Shown here: positions 61,101 to 64,000 of the stretch, one piece after another
How positions within the stretch are numbered: position 1 is the first letter of the stretch
Layout of the letters: every line of letters begins with the position of its first letter
NCBI GenBank assembly: GCA_017163975.1
Contig: JAFFSR010000136.1
Coordinates: 6,197,501 to 6,261,500 of the forward strand
Direction: 5' to 3'
Source: Anastatus disparis
Taxonomy: Eukaryota > Arthropoda > Insecta > Hymenoptera > Eupelmidae
Length of the DNA: 64,000 bases
Position numbers and translations under genes: made by a program
Notes under the pieces: generated by a model
What the model was told of the DNA's origin: nothing
The model's input: the letters and a program-made list of their open reading frames with translations, nothing else
Databases searched by the model: none

Positions 61101-62423
61101 AGGTTATTATTGAATTTTTTATTATGCATAAAAATGTAACTTCATATTTTTAATTTTTAAATGGAAATAGTTATATTGCATTATATTGTAAATGCAATTT
61201 ACTTTATGATCAATGTGAAATGAAAAATACATAATAAGTATGAAATTATCAGAAAATAAAAGCACTTGCAAATTATAATATTTATTACTTTCTTTAAATT
61301 TTTGCGTAGTATACAAACTATATAATAATTTAAGTCAAAAATAATTTTTATATAAAAATTGAATTATAAAGAATTTAAAAAATCGAAATAATTTATTAAT
61401 AATCTAGAATAAAAAATTATATCGCTTAGGTTTGAACGTTATGAAAGAGCACTAGTCAAAGGTCATAAGCAAAGCTTAGATCGAAACGGCAGTAAAGAAA
61501 ATTTGGATATGGATATGCACAAATACAAAGCTCAAGTTATGCAATTAATGCACGATGGAAACAAATTAAGGTAATAGAGATCAATTACTTTCAACATATT
61601 ATCATTTTTTACAATTATAATTTTAATAATCATATTAAATTATTATTTTTCAGTCCTGGTGAAGCTAGAAAAGCCTTTGGTTTATATTTAGGTCATATAT
61701 TACGTAAAATTTCACAACAAGATCCTGATCCTGTTTGTGTTGATCTTGTATCGAAATTTTTACAACAATCAGCGAGTAATTTAAGAACACCATTTTTATT
61801 CACGGTATGTAGTTTTAATCGAACCTTTTAATTATTTGTTTTATTTTTATTTTTGTTTTAATAAAATTTAATTTTAAATATATATAATTTTCATCAGGTA
61901 CCAAATAGCAAATTGGGTGATAAAGACAGAGCTGCTGTAACAGCAAAGCAATTATCAGATTTTCTACATCTGTACAACAGAGAAACCGATCTCTATGCGG
62001 ATACCGTTGATAGACCAAGGACTGTGCCGAATAGACTTTTTCAAAAGTTTCTTTCTGCTGCTAGGTAAACAAAATTTATAATTTCATTATGAATAGTTTT
62101 ATTTTCTCAAGTACAGTTACAGTACTTTATTTTACTTTTTTATAAGTGCATCAGAGATTAAAAAAAAATTTTCATTTGTTTTTTTATTATTTTACAGCGA
62201 GGAAGATCTCGATGATGTACTAATTCTACAAACCAAGTTATACAATTGTGCTCATACGTTCCTAGGACGTAGTGGTTTTGCAGGCACTCTTCGTGGATCA
62301 AATCTTTTAGGCTCGTTACCACATATCACCTCTAGGGTACATACCAATGCAAATATCACGGAACAATGCAAATGTAATCAACAATCAAATAACAGTCGAT
62401 TGAGCAAAGCCCCTAGGGCATAG
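6939..62423 (+). CDS. TTLL5: Tubulin polyglutamylase TTLL5-like, whole gene (14 coding exons, 807 aa)
   Basis: Tubulin-tyrosine-ligase-like enzyme of the TTLL5 type, an ATP-dependent ligase that adds glutamate chains to tubulin tails and other proteins at microtubules, centrioles and cilia. Exons are 6939-7105, 10688-10771, 10910-11033, 54188-54294, 55068-55281, 56653-56909, 57604-57803, 58738-58964, 60135-60327, 60937-61102, 61430-61570, 61654-61804, 61898-62064 and 62198-62423. All junctions are GT..AG and in phase, giving exactly 808 codons with the stop. Visible motifs: [20 protein letters not shown] (residues 156-175), [16 protein letters not shown] (212-227), K258/D260/R262, HLCNYSIN (303-310), and [22 protein letters not shown] (389-410) with D390, E403 and N405 as the expected metal/ATP residues. 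[12 protein letters not shown] (503-514) matches the TTLL5-type distal region. The family's vertebrate members are longer, so the tail here is short. The neighbouring family TTLL4/6/7 is less likely, given the distal motifs. Confidence 0.93.
7106..10687 (+). other. TTLL5 intron 1
   Basis: An AT-rich intron of 3.6 kb with no coding sequence recognised. Two patches stand out for CG content: about 8125-8290 (AGGCGGCGCTAGC and GAGCGCGCC) and about 9700-9850. There is a weak hairpin pair, TAGTCTTG and CAAGACTA, at about 7533-7590. Confidence 0.7.
10688..10771 (+). CDS. TTLL5: TTLL5 coding exon 2 (residues 56-84)
   Basis: The exon lies between TTTTTTACAG and the strong donor GTACGT, and keeps phase at both ends. 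It encodes [19 protein letters not shown] then NKTPMLRFK, which corresponds to the short stretch before the TTL fold in TTLL5 proteins (vertebrate: ..VLVF..). An out-of-frame open frame that starts here and runs through the next intron is not the gene product. Confidence 0.85.
10772..10909 (+). other. TTLL5 intron 2 (138 bp)
   Basis: A short AT-rich intron from GTACGT to TTTAACAG, with A-rich ATAAAAAT runs. It contrasts sharply with the next intron of 43 kb. Confidence 0.85.
10910..11033 (+). CDS. TTLL5: TTLL5 coding exon 3 (residues 84-125)
   Basis: It encodes [15 protein letters not shown] then [20 protein letters not shown] and SHGLIE. The second part matches the TTLL5 segment of the form YHLSYKI..TDS.L...L..HGF.E. 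The donor is GAG|GTAAGT, phase 0. The 43-kb intron follows. Confidence 0.93.
11034..12245 (+). other. TTLL5 intron 3, first part; 3' flank of the nested LRR gene
   Basis: AT-rich. On the minus strand this is the 3' flank of the nested gene. The nearest AATAAA I found on that strand is TTTATT at about 12088-12093, some 190 bp past its stop, a candidate poly(A) signal. No other gene is visible. Confidence 0.55.
12246..12267. promoter_or_regulatory. 22-bp near-perfect palindrome in the 3' flank of the nested LRR gene
   Basis: Two arms, GACGCGTCCTA and TAGGACGAGTC, meet at the centre. Apart from one mismatched position per arm they are self-complementary, and a T/A pair extends the symmetry outward. 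It begins 13 bp beyond the minus-strand stop codon, so it would lie in the 3' UTR as an RNA hairpin or in DNA as a dyad protein site. Function unknown. Confidence 0.55.
12280..14037 (-). CDS. Leucine-rich-repeat protein, 585 aa, nested in TTLL5 intron 3 on the opposite strand
   Basis: One uninterrupted coding exon with base composition and codon use clearly richer than the surrounding intron. LRR segments of the Cys-containing/AMN1 type can be read at about residues 157-203 ([11 protein letters not shown], then [20 protein letters not shown]), 260-290 ([16 protein letters not shown]), 335-346 ([10 protein letters not shown]), 385-397 ([10 protein letters not shown]) and 462-486 ([20 protein letters not shown]). 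A basic linker, [20 protein letters not shown], interrupts the array at about 225-244. NLCCYYGC (107-114) and the aromatic tail HWFWSDCIQ are distinctive. I see no F-box, signal peptide or membrane segment; it is probably an intracellular LRR adaptor. The N-terminal helix has an L-x-x-x-C element at 15-19 that only partly resembles an elongin BC-box. I do not recognise a named orthologue. The ATG sits 30 bp after a minus-strand splice acceptor, so a non-coding 5' exon lies upstream. Confidence 0.9.
   Translation of the reverse strand: MPGHRQPNSLQGLALARVCQLLDGTCRRLQVLSQESSAAQVLAYAKQTIRPYYANALTARLRSQVIEETSRMLYGPSTDGSTLISGPAPLYLLALLLAHDIKRLKVNLCCYYGCSHQTSLLKLLANEGVGLESLELARSALLRLDCKLLRSALLNMKNLQRLTLRNIASDAVLQVVGKACPKLIVLDVACSRQVTDAGLKQLLLHVEFRDRIPHPTNQESTSWSKLKSLLSKLKVRGPKSDKREKQVLLDHCESRNFLCDTLRVLNVANTGVTSAGVLLALMHVPQLESLAEYSHMGRVVEIMNRGVIDFKTPFSLTQARSCRTTPARLELLAQACPRVEKLHISEPHHPPEALRLFPYITSLSVHGIPVQKEWLEGFYGYLRTNGQNLKELDLRIAQSEIPLDIDLKEIFFSCPNLRTFTKDGSNVIWSAGPDPPTLKYLRRVQVGRTVTALAITKILSLAPELTALHVHSCFDLTNEQLEKLLTEPTKPKSYSLSLRRTEPITQHNSLVRNLECFYIYEASKVSASTVLNMFKTCGKLRRIGNLSNWGLDCEGVRTLRNTLAKANLDVDLCPGSHWFWSDCIQ
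14038..14070 (-). other. 5' UTR and splice acceptor of the nested LRR gene
   Basis: On the minus strand the sequence reads TTTTTCAG (AG at 14069-14068) followed by 30 nt of leader, then GGCAAG directly before the ATG. This supports a spliced leader exon further to the right. Its position is unknown, so the coding sequence is intronless but the transcript probably is not. Confidence 0.6.
15528..15537. promoter_or_regulatory. E2F-like site TTGGCGCGAA
   Basis: It matches the E2F/DP core (TTTSSCGC family) closely and is a rare GC-rich word in this AT-rich intron. Two further E2F-like words lie at 37913 and 40250. Identification rests on motif match only. Confidence 0.3.
16062..16078. repeat. (TA)n microsatellite
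   Basis: An uninterrupted alternating TA run of 17 nt. A similar run lies at 27113-27127. Confidence 0.85.
16435..16453. promoter_or_regulatory. Dyad TGATCGTTT-A-AAACGATCA
   Basis: Perfect 9-bp arms around a single A. The inner 15-mer ATCGTTTAAAACGAT occurs again at 30509-30523, also as a dyad. Recurrence of the same palindromic word suggests a protein-binding site, but the factor is not known to me. Confidence 0.4.
16992..17018. repeat. (ATTT)n microsatellite
   Basis: Imperfect ATTT repeats (TTTTATTTTATTTATTTA and onward) within AT-rich intron. Confidence 0.7.
18770..19040 (+). other. Higher-complexity patch with palindromic TATGTATACATA; not a clear gene
   Basis: About 270 bp with less A/T bias than its surroundings and many CG/CA words (GGCCACGCGACATGC, GGTCGAGCATATGTGC). 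An 89-codon open frame spans it, but the encoded residues are dominated by Y/I/M from alternating TATA/CATA sequence, so I do not call it coding. Could be a conserved non-coding element. Confidence 0.35.
19698..19715. promoter_or_regulatory. 18-bp perfect palindrome containing a CRE
   Basis: TTTGTTGACGTCAACAAA reads the same on both strands and centres on TGACGTCA, the full cAMP-response element bound by CREB/ATF bZIP dimers. The flanks TTTGTTGAC are also forkhead-like. Activity is inferred from motif only. Confidence 0.45.
22530..22575. repeat. 12-bp perfect inverted repeat
   Basis: ATAAAGTTTTAA (22530-22541) faces TTAAAACTTTAT (22564-22575) across 22 nt that themselves contain TTTAATTAT/ATAATTAAA. 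AT-only arms of this kind can arise by chance in such DNA. Confidence 0.5.
24001..24660. promoter_or_regulatory. CpG-rich patch in intron 3
   Basis: Relative to its surroundings this patch is rich in CG and CA words, e.g. AACGCGTGTACGAGCGCGTG and GCGTCACG near 24560-24590, then the palindrome ATCGGCCGAT at about 24594-24603. (CA)n tracts lie at about 24155-24185. It may be an enhancer or internal promoter. No start site can be fixed. Confidence 0.35.
25300..27300. promoter_or_regulatory. GAGA/CT-rich and CpG-rich island, candidate internal promoter
   Basis: The least AT-biased part of the giant intron. The core at about 26410-26565 has GTGCGCTGCGCGAGAGG, then GTGCGCGCGCGCTCTCTCTC, CTCTCGCTTGCTCTCGCTCC, GCGGCCGC (26503-26510) and a short (GCT)n run at 26546-26561. 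CT/GA tracts occur again at 25370-25425 and 25525-25560. (CT)n/(GA)n plus CpG is typical of insect promoters bound by GAGA-type factors. Long frames open on both strands here are repeat-derived and look non-coding. A good splice donor (CTGCAG|GTGAAA) lies at about 27082, so an alternative TTLL5 leader exon is possible but unproven. Confidence 0.4.
26546..26561. repeat. (GCT)n trinucleotide run
   Basis: Five CTG/GCT units in the GC-rich core of the intronic island. Confidence 0.8.
29512..29525. promoter_or_regulatory. 14-bp palindrome TAATACCGGTATTA
   Basis: A perfect dyad with a CCGG centre; ACCGGT is also the core of Grainyhead-type sites. Function is not shown by sequence alone. Confidence 0.35.
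30508..30524. promoter_or_regulatory. Dyad AATCGTTT-A-AAACGATT (second copy)
   Basis: It shares the 15-mer ATCGTTTAAAACGAT with the dyad at 16435-16453, 14 kb away in the same intron. Confidence 0.4.
32301..32628 (+). other. Sequence upstream of the hairpin, CpG-containing
   Basis: At about 32330-32440 are words such as GCGTGTGCCGACCGCAACCG and TTCTTCGCGG, then T-rich tracts. It might be the promoter of an independent hairpin transcript. No coding evidence. Confidence 0.3.
32629..32713 (+). ncRNA. Candidate microRNA precursor hairpin
   Basis: Positions 32629-32662 pair with 32680-32713 without a single bulge: 29 Watson-Crick pairs, 4 G:U pairs (32637, 32643, 32654, 32659) and one mismatch (32633). 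The loop is 17 nt (32663-32679), and below the stem pairing continues with mismatches. This is the size and shape of a pri-miRNA stem-loop. All four wobbles are G:U in the plus-strand RNA and would be A.C mismatches in the minus-strand RNA, so the plus strand (sense to TTLL5) is favoured. Likely arm products would be about 22 nt near 32641-32662 (GGGAACGAAAAGG...) and 32682-32703 (TGTAAGTCCTTTTCG...). I do not recognise the seed as a known insect miRNA. A fold-back transposon remnant is the main alternative. Confidence 0.6.
35470..35515. promoter_or_regulatory. CRE cluster: TGACGTCA plus TACGTCAC
   Basis: A perfect CRE at 35470-35477, then CGTCA half sites at about 35484-35488 and 35510-35514. 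Three CREB/ATF-type half sites in 45 bp is unusual in this AT-rich intron and suggests an enhancer. Motif evidence only. Confidence 0.45.
36647..36654. promoter_or_regulatory. CRE palindrome TGACGTCA
   Basis: The third perfect CRE of intron 3, preceded by CACGTG at about 36636-36641. Confidence 0.4.
37312..37366. repeat. 18-bp direct repeat
   Basis: TTTTCATATATAATATTT occurs at 37312-37329 and again at 37349-37366, a local duplication of 37 bp. Confidence 0.75.
37895..37925. promoter_or_regulatory. E-box and E2F-like cluster
   Basis: GTGCACGTGGGTGTACG is followed by TTTGGCGCC (37913-37921). CACGTG is a bHLH site and TTTGGCGC an E2F consensus. Inferred from motifs. Confidence 0.35.
40250..40258. 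promoter_or_regulatory. E2F-like GGCGCCAAA
   Basis: Reverse complement of the TTTGGCGCC word seen at 37913. Motif evidence only. Confidence 0.3.
41371..41900. promoter_or_regulatory. GAGA-tract and CpG-containing patch
   Basis: An AGAGAGAGAGAGA run at 41493-41505, CGCGCACACACA at about 41539-41550 and GTCGCGTCATAGCC at about 41595-41610 stand out from AT-rich surroundings. Possible regulatory element; no gene. Confidence 0.3.
44174..44191. repeat. Poly(T) run
   Basis: Eighteen consecutive T. Confidence 0.9.
45659..45690. promoter_or_regulatory. Two CACGTG E-boxes 22 bp apart with a CCAAT box
   Basis: CATCACGTGATG (45659-45670, a perfect 12-bp palindrome) and ATCACGTG (45682-45689) flank GCCAAT. 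Spacing of the E-box centres is 22 bp, about two helical turns. TCACGTGA is the preferred site of MITF/TFE/USF-type bHLH-zip factors; CACGTG is also bound by CLK-CYC. Binding is inferred. Confidence 0.45.
45797..45899. repeat. Tandem repeat, 31-bp unit, 3 copies plus a partial
   Basis: Identical units at 45797-45827, 45828-45858 and 45859-45889 (each starting AAATTGAAAATTTTGTG and ending ATATTCT), then a degraded fourth start. Perfect identity suggests recent expansion. Confidence 0.9.
47515..47567. mobile_element. Fold-back transposon remnant with 17-bp terminal inverted repeats
   Basis: CTAATTATACAGGGTGT (47515-47531) and ACACCCTGTATAATTAG (47551-47567) are perfect inverted repeats around 19 nt. 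TACAGGGTGT termini are common on insect DNA-transposon remnants and MITEs, often of mariner type. TA is present next to each TACAGGG end, but no distinct target-site duplication can be fixed. Too short to encode anything. Confidence 0.6.
49045..49073. repeat. 12-bp perfect hairpin
   Basis: TCTTTTAGTTTC and GAAACTAAAAGA around a 5-nt loop (CTAAA), extended by CAT/ATG beyond a 1-nt bulge. Too short for a typical miRNA precursor. Confidence 0.6.
49730..49749. promoter_or_regulatory. GC-rich inverted repeat in a CpG patch
   Basis: GTCGCGC and GCGCGAC around 6 nt, followed by CG-containing sequence to about 49880 (TCGACGATGATG; GCATGCGCTCGCC). A local CpG island-like patch in very AT-rich intron; possible enhancer or start site. 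Confidence 0.35.
54188..54294 (+). CDS. TTLL5: TTLL5 coding exon 4 (residues 126-161)
   Basis: It encodes [19 protein letters not shown], then a Leu-rich helix and KVNHFPR, the conserved entry to the TTL-like ligase fold. Phase 0 on the left, phase 2 on the right (CCAAG|GTATGA). The join to exon 3 gives [18 protein letters not shown], matching the continuous TTLL5 sequence pattern HGF.EV...NL.W, so no coding exon seems to be missing across the 43 kb. Confidence 0.93.
54295..55067 (+). other. TTLL5 intron 4
   Basis: AT-rich intron of 773 bp; nothing recognised. Confidence 0.85.
55068..55281 (+). CDS. TTLL5: TTLL5 coding exon 5 (residues 161-232)
   Basis: It encodes [20 protein letters not shown], then FIPQTFVLP and [21 protein letters not shown]217 in WIVKP and the SSRGRGI loop (221-227) form the front half of the ATP-grasp nucleotide site. 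The donor is AGT|GTAAGT. Confidence 0.95.
55282..56652 (+). other. TTLL5 intron 5
   Basis: 1.37 kb, AT-rich. A patch at about 56365-56510 is more complex than the rest (GGAGCCAATTTAGCCTGTCA; inverted repeat ATCTGTG-G-CACAGAT at 56446-56460). It has no open frame of note and may be an old insertion or a regulatory element. Confidence 0.7.
56653..56909 (+). CDS. TTLL5: TTLL5 coding exon 6 (residues 233-318)
   Basis: It carries [20 protein letters not shown] with K258, D260 and R262, then [17 protein letters not shown] and MHLCNYSIN. These are central catalytic motifs of TTLL ligases. The usual form of the last is MHLTNYSVN/SIN; here Cys305 replaces Thr. The donor is ATCAA|GTAAGT. Confidence 0.95.
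56910..57603 (+). other. TTLL5 intron 6
   Basis: AT-rich, 694 bp; nothing recognised. Confidence 0.85.
57604..57803 (+). CDS. TTLL5: TTLL5 coding exon 7 (residues 318-385)
   Basis: It encodes [33 protein letters not shown] and a helix [15 protein letters not shown], then HPDTCF. It matches the TTLL5 pattern of (D)DPE.ED.G.KWS.SA.LRYL, then IED.IIKT. Phase 2 in, phase 1 out. Confidence 0.95.
57804..58737 (+). other. TTLL5 intron 7
   Basis: 934 bp. A less AT-biased patch at about 58030-58160 (ACGGGTAACACCAGGC; AGCAGACGGAAAG) is not coding as far as I can read. Confidence 0.75.
58738..58964 (+). CDS. TTLL5: TTLL5 coding exon 8 (residues 385-460)
   Basis: It encodes [20 protein letters not shown] and [17 protein letters not shown], the C-terminal end of the ligase fold. 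D390, E403 and N405 are the residues expected to bind Mg-ATP. The basic, proline-rich [16 protein letters not shown] at the end leads toward the microtubule-binding region. The donor is AGT|GTAAGT. Confidence 0.95.
58965..60134 (+). other. TTLL5 intron 8
   Basis: 1.17 kb, with a perfect 9-bp hairpin TGTGAATCA-CTGC-TGATTCACA at 59052-59073. An open frame at 59384-59581 is not in phase with the gene and looks accidental. TATAGGGTGTTGA at about 59272 weakly resembles the transposon terminus seen at 47521. Confidence 0.7.
60135..60327 (+). CDS. TTLL5: TTLL5 coding exon 9 (residues 461-525)
   Basis: A strongly basic start ([20 protein letters not shown]) then [20 protein letters not shown]. The RRGGF..IFP motif recurs in TTLL5-type proteins after the catalytic core. 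The basic segment fits the cationic microtubule-binding region known in this subfamily. Confidence 0.9.
60328..60936 (+). other. TTLL5 intron 9
   Basis: AT-rich, 609 bp; includes CTATCGATA at about 60483. No other feature. Confidence 0.8.
60937..61102 (+). CDS. TTLL5: TTLL5 coding exon 10 (residues 525-580)
   Basis: It encodes [20 protein letters not shown] and a stretch ending [14 protein letters not shown]. Acceptor TTAATAG; donor AAG|GTTATT, which is weaker than the others, but phase and frame are continuous with exon 11. Confidence 0.85.
61103..61429 (+). other. TTLL5 intron 10
   Basis: AT-rich, 327 bp, ending TCGCTTAG; nothing else seen. Confidence 0.8.
61430..61570 (+). CDS. TTLL5: TTLL5 coding exon 11 (residues 580-627)
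   Basis: It encodes [20 protein letters not shown], then [16 protein letters not shown], a charged, probably helical stretch. Donor TTAAG|GTAATA; the codon AG|T is completed in exon 12. Confidence 0.88.
61654..61804 (+). CDS. TTLL5: TTLL5 coding exon 12 (residues 627-677)
   Basis: It encodes [20 protein letters not shown], then [18 protein letters not shown]. The L-S-x-x-EAR-x-AF pattern is a recognisable distal TTLL5 segment. Flanked by TTTTTCAG and GTATGT. Confidence 0.88.
61898..62064 (+). CDS. TTLL5: TTLL5 coding exon 13 (residues 678-733)
   Basis: It encodes [35 protein letters not shown] and [11 protein letters not shown]. Phase 0 in, phase 2 out (GCTAG|GTAAAC). The [12 protein letters not shown] helix follows the EAR-x-AF segment as expected. 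Confidence 0.88.
62198..62423 (+). CDS. TTLL5: TTLL5 coding exon 14 and stop (residues 733-807)
   Basis: It encodes [20 protein letters not shown] and [16 protein letters not shown], then a low-complexity tail ([19 protein letters not shown]) and TAG at 62421-62423. The tail past PHITSR is less protein-like. CTAGG|GTACAT at 62336-62341 could be an alternative donor leading to exons beyond, which would give longer isoforms as in vertebrates. Confidence 0.8.
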
Positions 62424-63380
62424 TTCGATCATTGTCAAATTAAGGATACTTGCGTATTACAACAAATTAGTCTTCAAAAAAAGTTTTTACGCTCTGTGTT
62501 AATAATAAGAAAAAAATTGCTTTGAGAGCTTTTAATGAAAGTCATTTATAAAATGGTAGCTTAAAGCAACCGAAAGAAAAATTTTAAGTTTTAACCAAAT
62601 TTTTAAAATGTGGTTATCAAAATCTTATTACGTGACACACAATGAATTTTTGCCAGTCAAAAATTCGTTTTAATATGAATTTGAAAAAAAAAATATTAAT
62701 ACCTTTTTAATTGTTGTTAGCATTTTAAATATTTTAATTTAAGTCTAGGAAATTTTTAAATTTAAGTTTAATTTACACATACTTACTCTAAGTTAATTTC
62801 TTAATTGAAGCACTTGGAAAATAGAAAAAAATTAATAGTAAGTTTAGAGAATTTTAATTATAATTTATTCACTGTTAATTTCCACGATATGCCAGTTAAG
62901 GTTATTGCATCAGTTTTATGATTAACGATTTATAACGTTCCTATTTACAATATTCTTTTTTGAACTCAATACGTATAAATAATTATCGCTAAATATTACA
63001 ATCCTCTTTGATCTTAAGAGTTTAGAAAATATTTCAGCTCTTTTAAGCTCTCTCTTTAAAAGTTTCAACGAGTTAAATTTTGCCGATACCAATTTCTTAC
63101 GTACTACAAAGCTTCATAATAAAATTATACTTAAATTTGAACAACATAAAACCGAATAATTAGGTTTAATATTTATATTGATTCAAGTAATTAAATTGGT
63201 TTTCATTAACGTTAAAGAAATGGCAGTAAATAAAATAATGAGCAAGGTGTCTTATCATATTTTAATAAGTGAACTTAAAAATTTACATTATAATATAAGC
63301 TTTCTAATGATATCTGGCACTCCACATGGCTTTATCACATTTTTCTAACTTCGAAGGAAAAAAAACGGGAAAATGTATGA
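62424..63380 (+). other. TTLL5 3' flank and probable 3' UTR
   Basis: AT-rich and without coding sequence. Scanning from the stop codon, the first canonical AATAAA on the plus strand is at 63118-63123, so the 3' UTR may be about 0.7 kb, unless a variant signal nearer the stop is used (e.g. AATAAG at about 62504). Confidence 0.5.
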
Positions 63381-63550
63381 ATTTCTGTTCTTTTTGTAAT
63401 TGCGATTCACGAAATCACGCACAGCTGACAGCTGATTGGCTGGTACCAGTTAAGCGATGTCGGTAATTAGGAAACGAAAGTCGTCTCCATCCACTTCATT
63501 CCGTCTAGAATCTTATCCATCGCGTTACCATTTAGTAAATGTATTGGAAA
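63381..63550. promoter_or_regulatory. Promoter-like patch right of TTLL5
   Basis: Within AT-rich DNA this patch has a tandem CAGCTGA-CAGCTGA (63422-63435, two E-boxes), an overlapping inverted CCAAT box (ATTGG, 63435-63439), the palindrome CTGGTACCAG (63440-63449) and CG-containing sequence to about 63530. It may be the promoter of a gene outside the window or a distal TTLL5 element. No start codon or exon can be tied to it. Confidence 0.4.
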
Positions 63551-64000
63551 CTATTAAAAAGTGACAACTTAAATGTGATATAATTTTACACAAAAAAGTG
63601 TATTGGCCAGAGGATTATGAATAATTTTTTTTGAATGAATAATTATTTTTTGATCTTACACGAAAATGATATAATGAATTGATCATGTAAAGATATTTTA
63701 AATATTTTAATTTCATAATTACGTACTCACTGAAGGAATGCATTATAAACAAGTGCAAAAAATAAGTAATTCTATCACAAGGTAGTTTGCCAAAAGAAGC
63801 GAAAGTAACAAAACACCTGTGTTAGAATTAATTGTTTTAATCACGTGTTTTGTATTCAATTTTTAATATCTTTATTGGTAATAACTTTTTTTTCTTATAA
63901 AATTATCTCTTTTTTACTTACTTTTATTTTTATAGTATATAATTAAGTAATTAATTTTATAATCTTTTTTCTTAATAATGAAAAAGTAATATGAATCATC
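63551..64000. other. AT-rich right end, nothing recognised
   Basis: No open frame, repeat or motif of note, apart from ATCACGTG at about 63840-63847. Confidence 0.5.

Overview
The window is eukaryotic and most likely from an insect. It is very A+T-rich (about three quarters by eye), its genes are split by AT-rich introns with GT..AG borders, and its best-supported protein is a TTLL5-type tubulin glutamylase. The overall feel (AT-rich, sparse transposons, CpG-rich patches in introns) suits Hymenoptera such as a parasitoid wasp, but that assignment is inference. I see no tRNA, rRNA, CRISPR, bacterial operon or intact transposon.

Layout. (1) At the left edge, on the minus strand, is the 5' part of an F-box/LRR gene: exon 1 at 837-1127 and exon 2 at about 353-518, continuing off the left end. 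(2) 1128-6931 lies between this gene and the divergently oriented plus-strand gene; I find no coding sequence there. (3) From 6939 to 62423 on the plus strand runs one TTLL5-like gene. I rebuilt 14 coding exons; every junction has GT..AG borders and keeps phase, and together they give 807 codons plus a stop. The catalytic core is encoded by exons 4-8 at 54-59 kb, and the distal part resembling the TTLL5 microtubule-binding and C-terminal regions by exons 9-14. (4) Intron 3 of this gene is 43,154 bp (11034-54187). Nested in it on the opposite strand is a single-coding-exon gene for a 585-residue leucine-rich-repeat protein (12280-14037). (5) The other ~40 kb of the intron shows no convincing coding sequence but is not featureless. 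It holds a strong miRNA-like hairpin at 32629-32713, a fold-back transposon remnant at 47515-47567, three perfect CRE palindromes, paired CACGTG E-boxes, E2F-like sites, a 31-bp tandem repeat, and CpG/GAGA-rich islands (best at 26.4 kb) that could be internal promoters or enhancers. (6) 62424-64000 is the TTLL5 3' flank, then a promoter-like patch near 63.4-63.5 kb.

How it fits together. TTLL5 enzymes add glutamate side chains to tubulin and related proteins. The LRR gene and the F-box/LRR gene are both LRR proteins of unknown target. The F-box protein is expected to be an SCF ubiquitin-ligase substrate receptor. The nested gene has no F-box that I can see. The most notable architecture is the giant intron, which separates the N-terminal exons of TTLL5 from its catalytic exons and carries an antisense nested gene and a candidate small-RNA hairpin. 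No clearly undescribed multi-gene system is visible.
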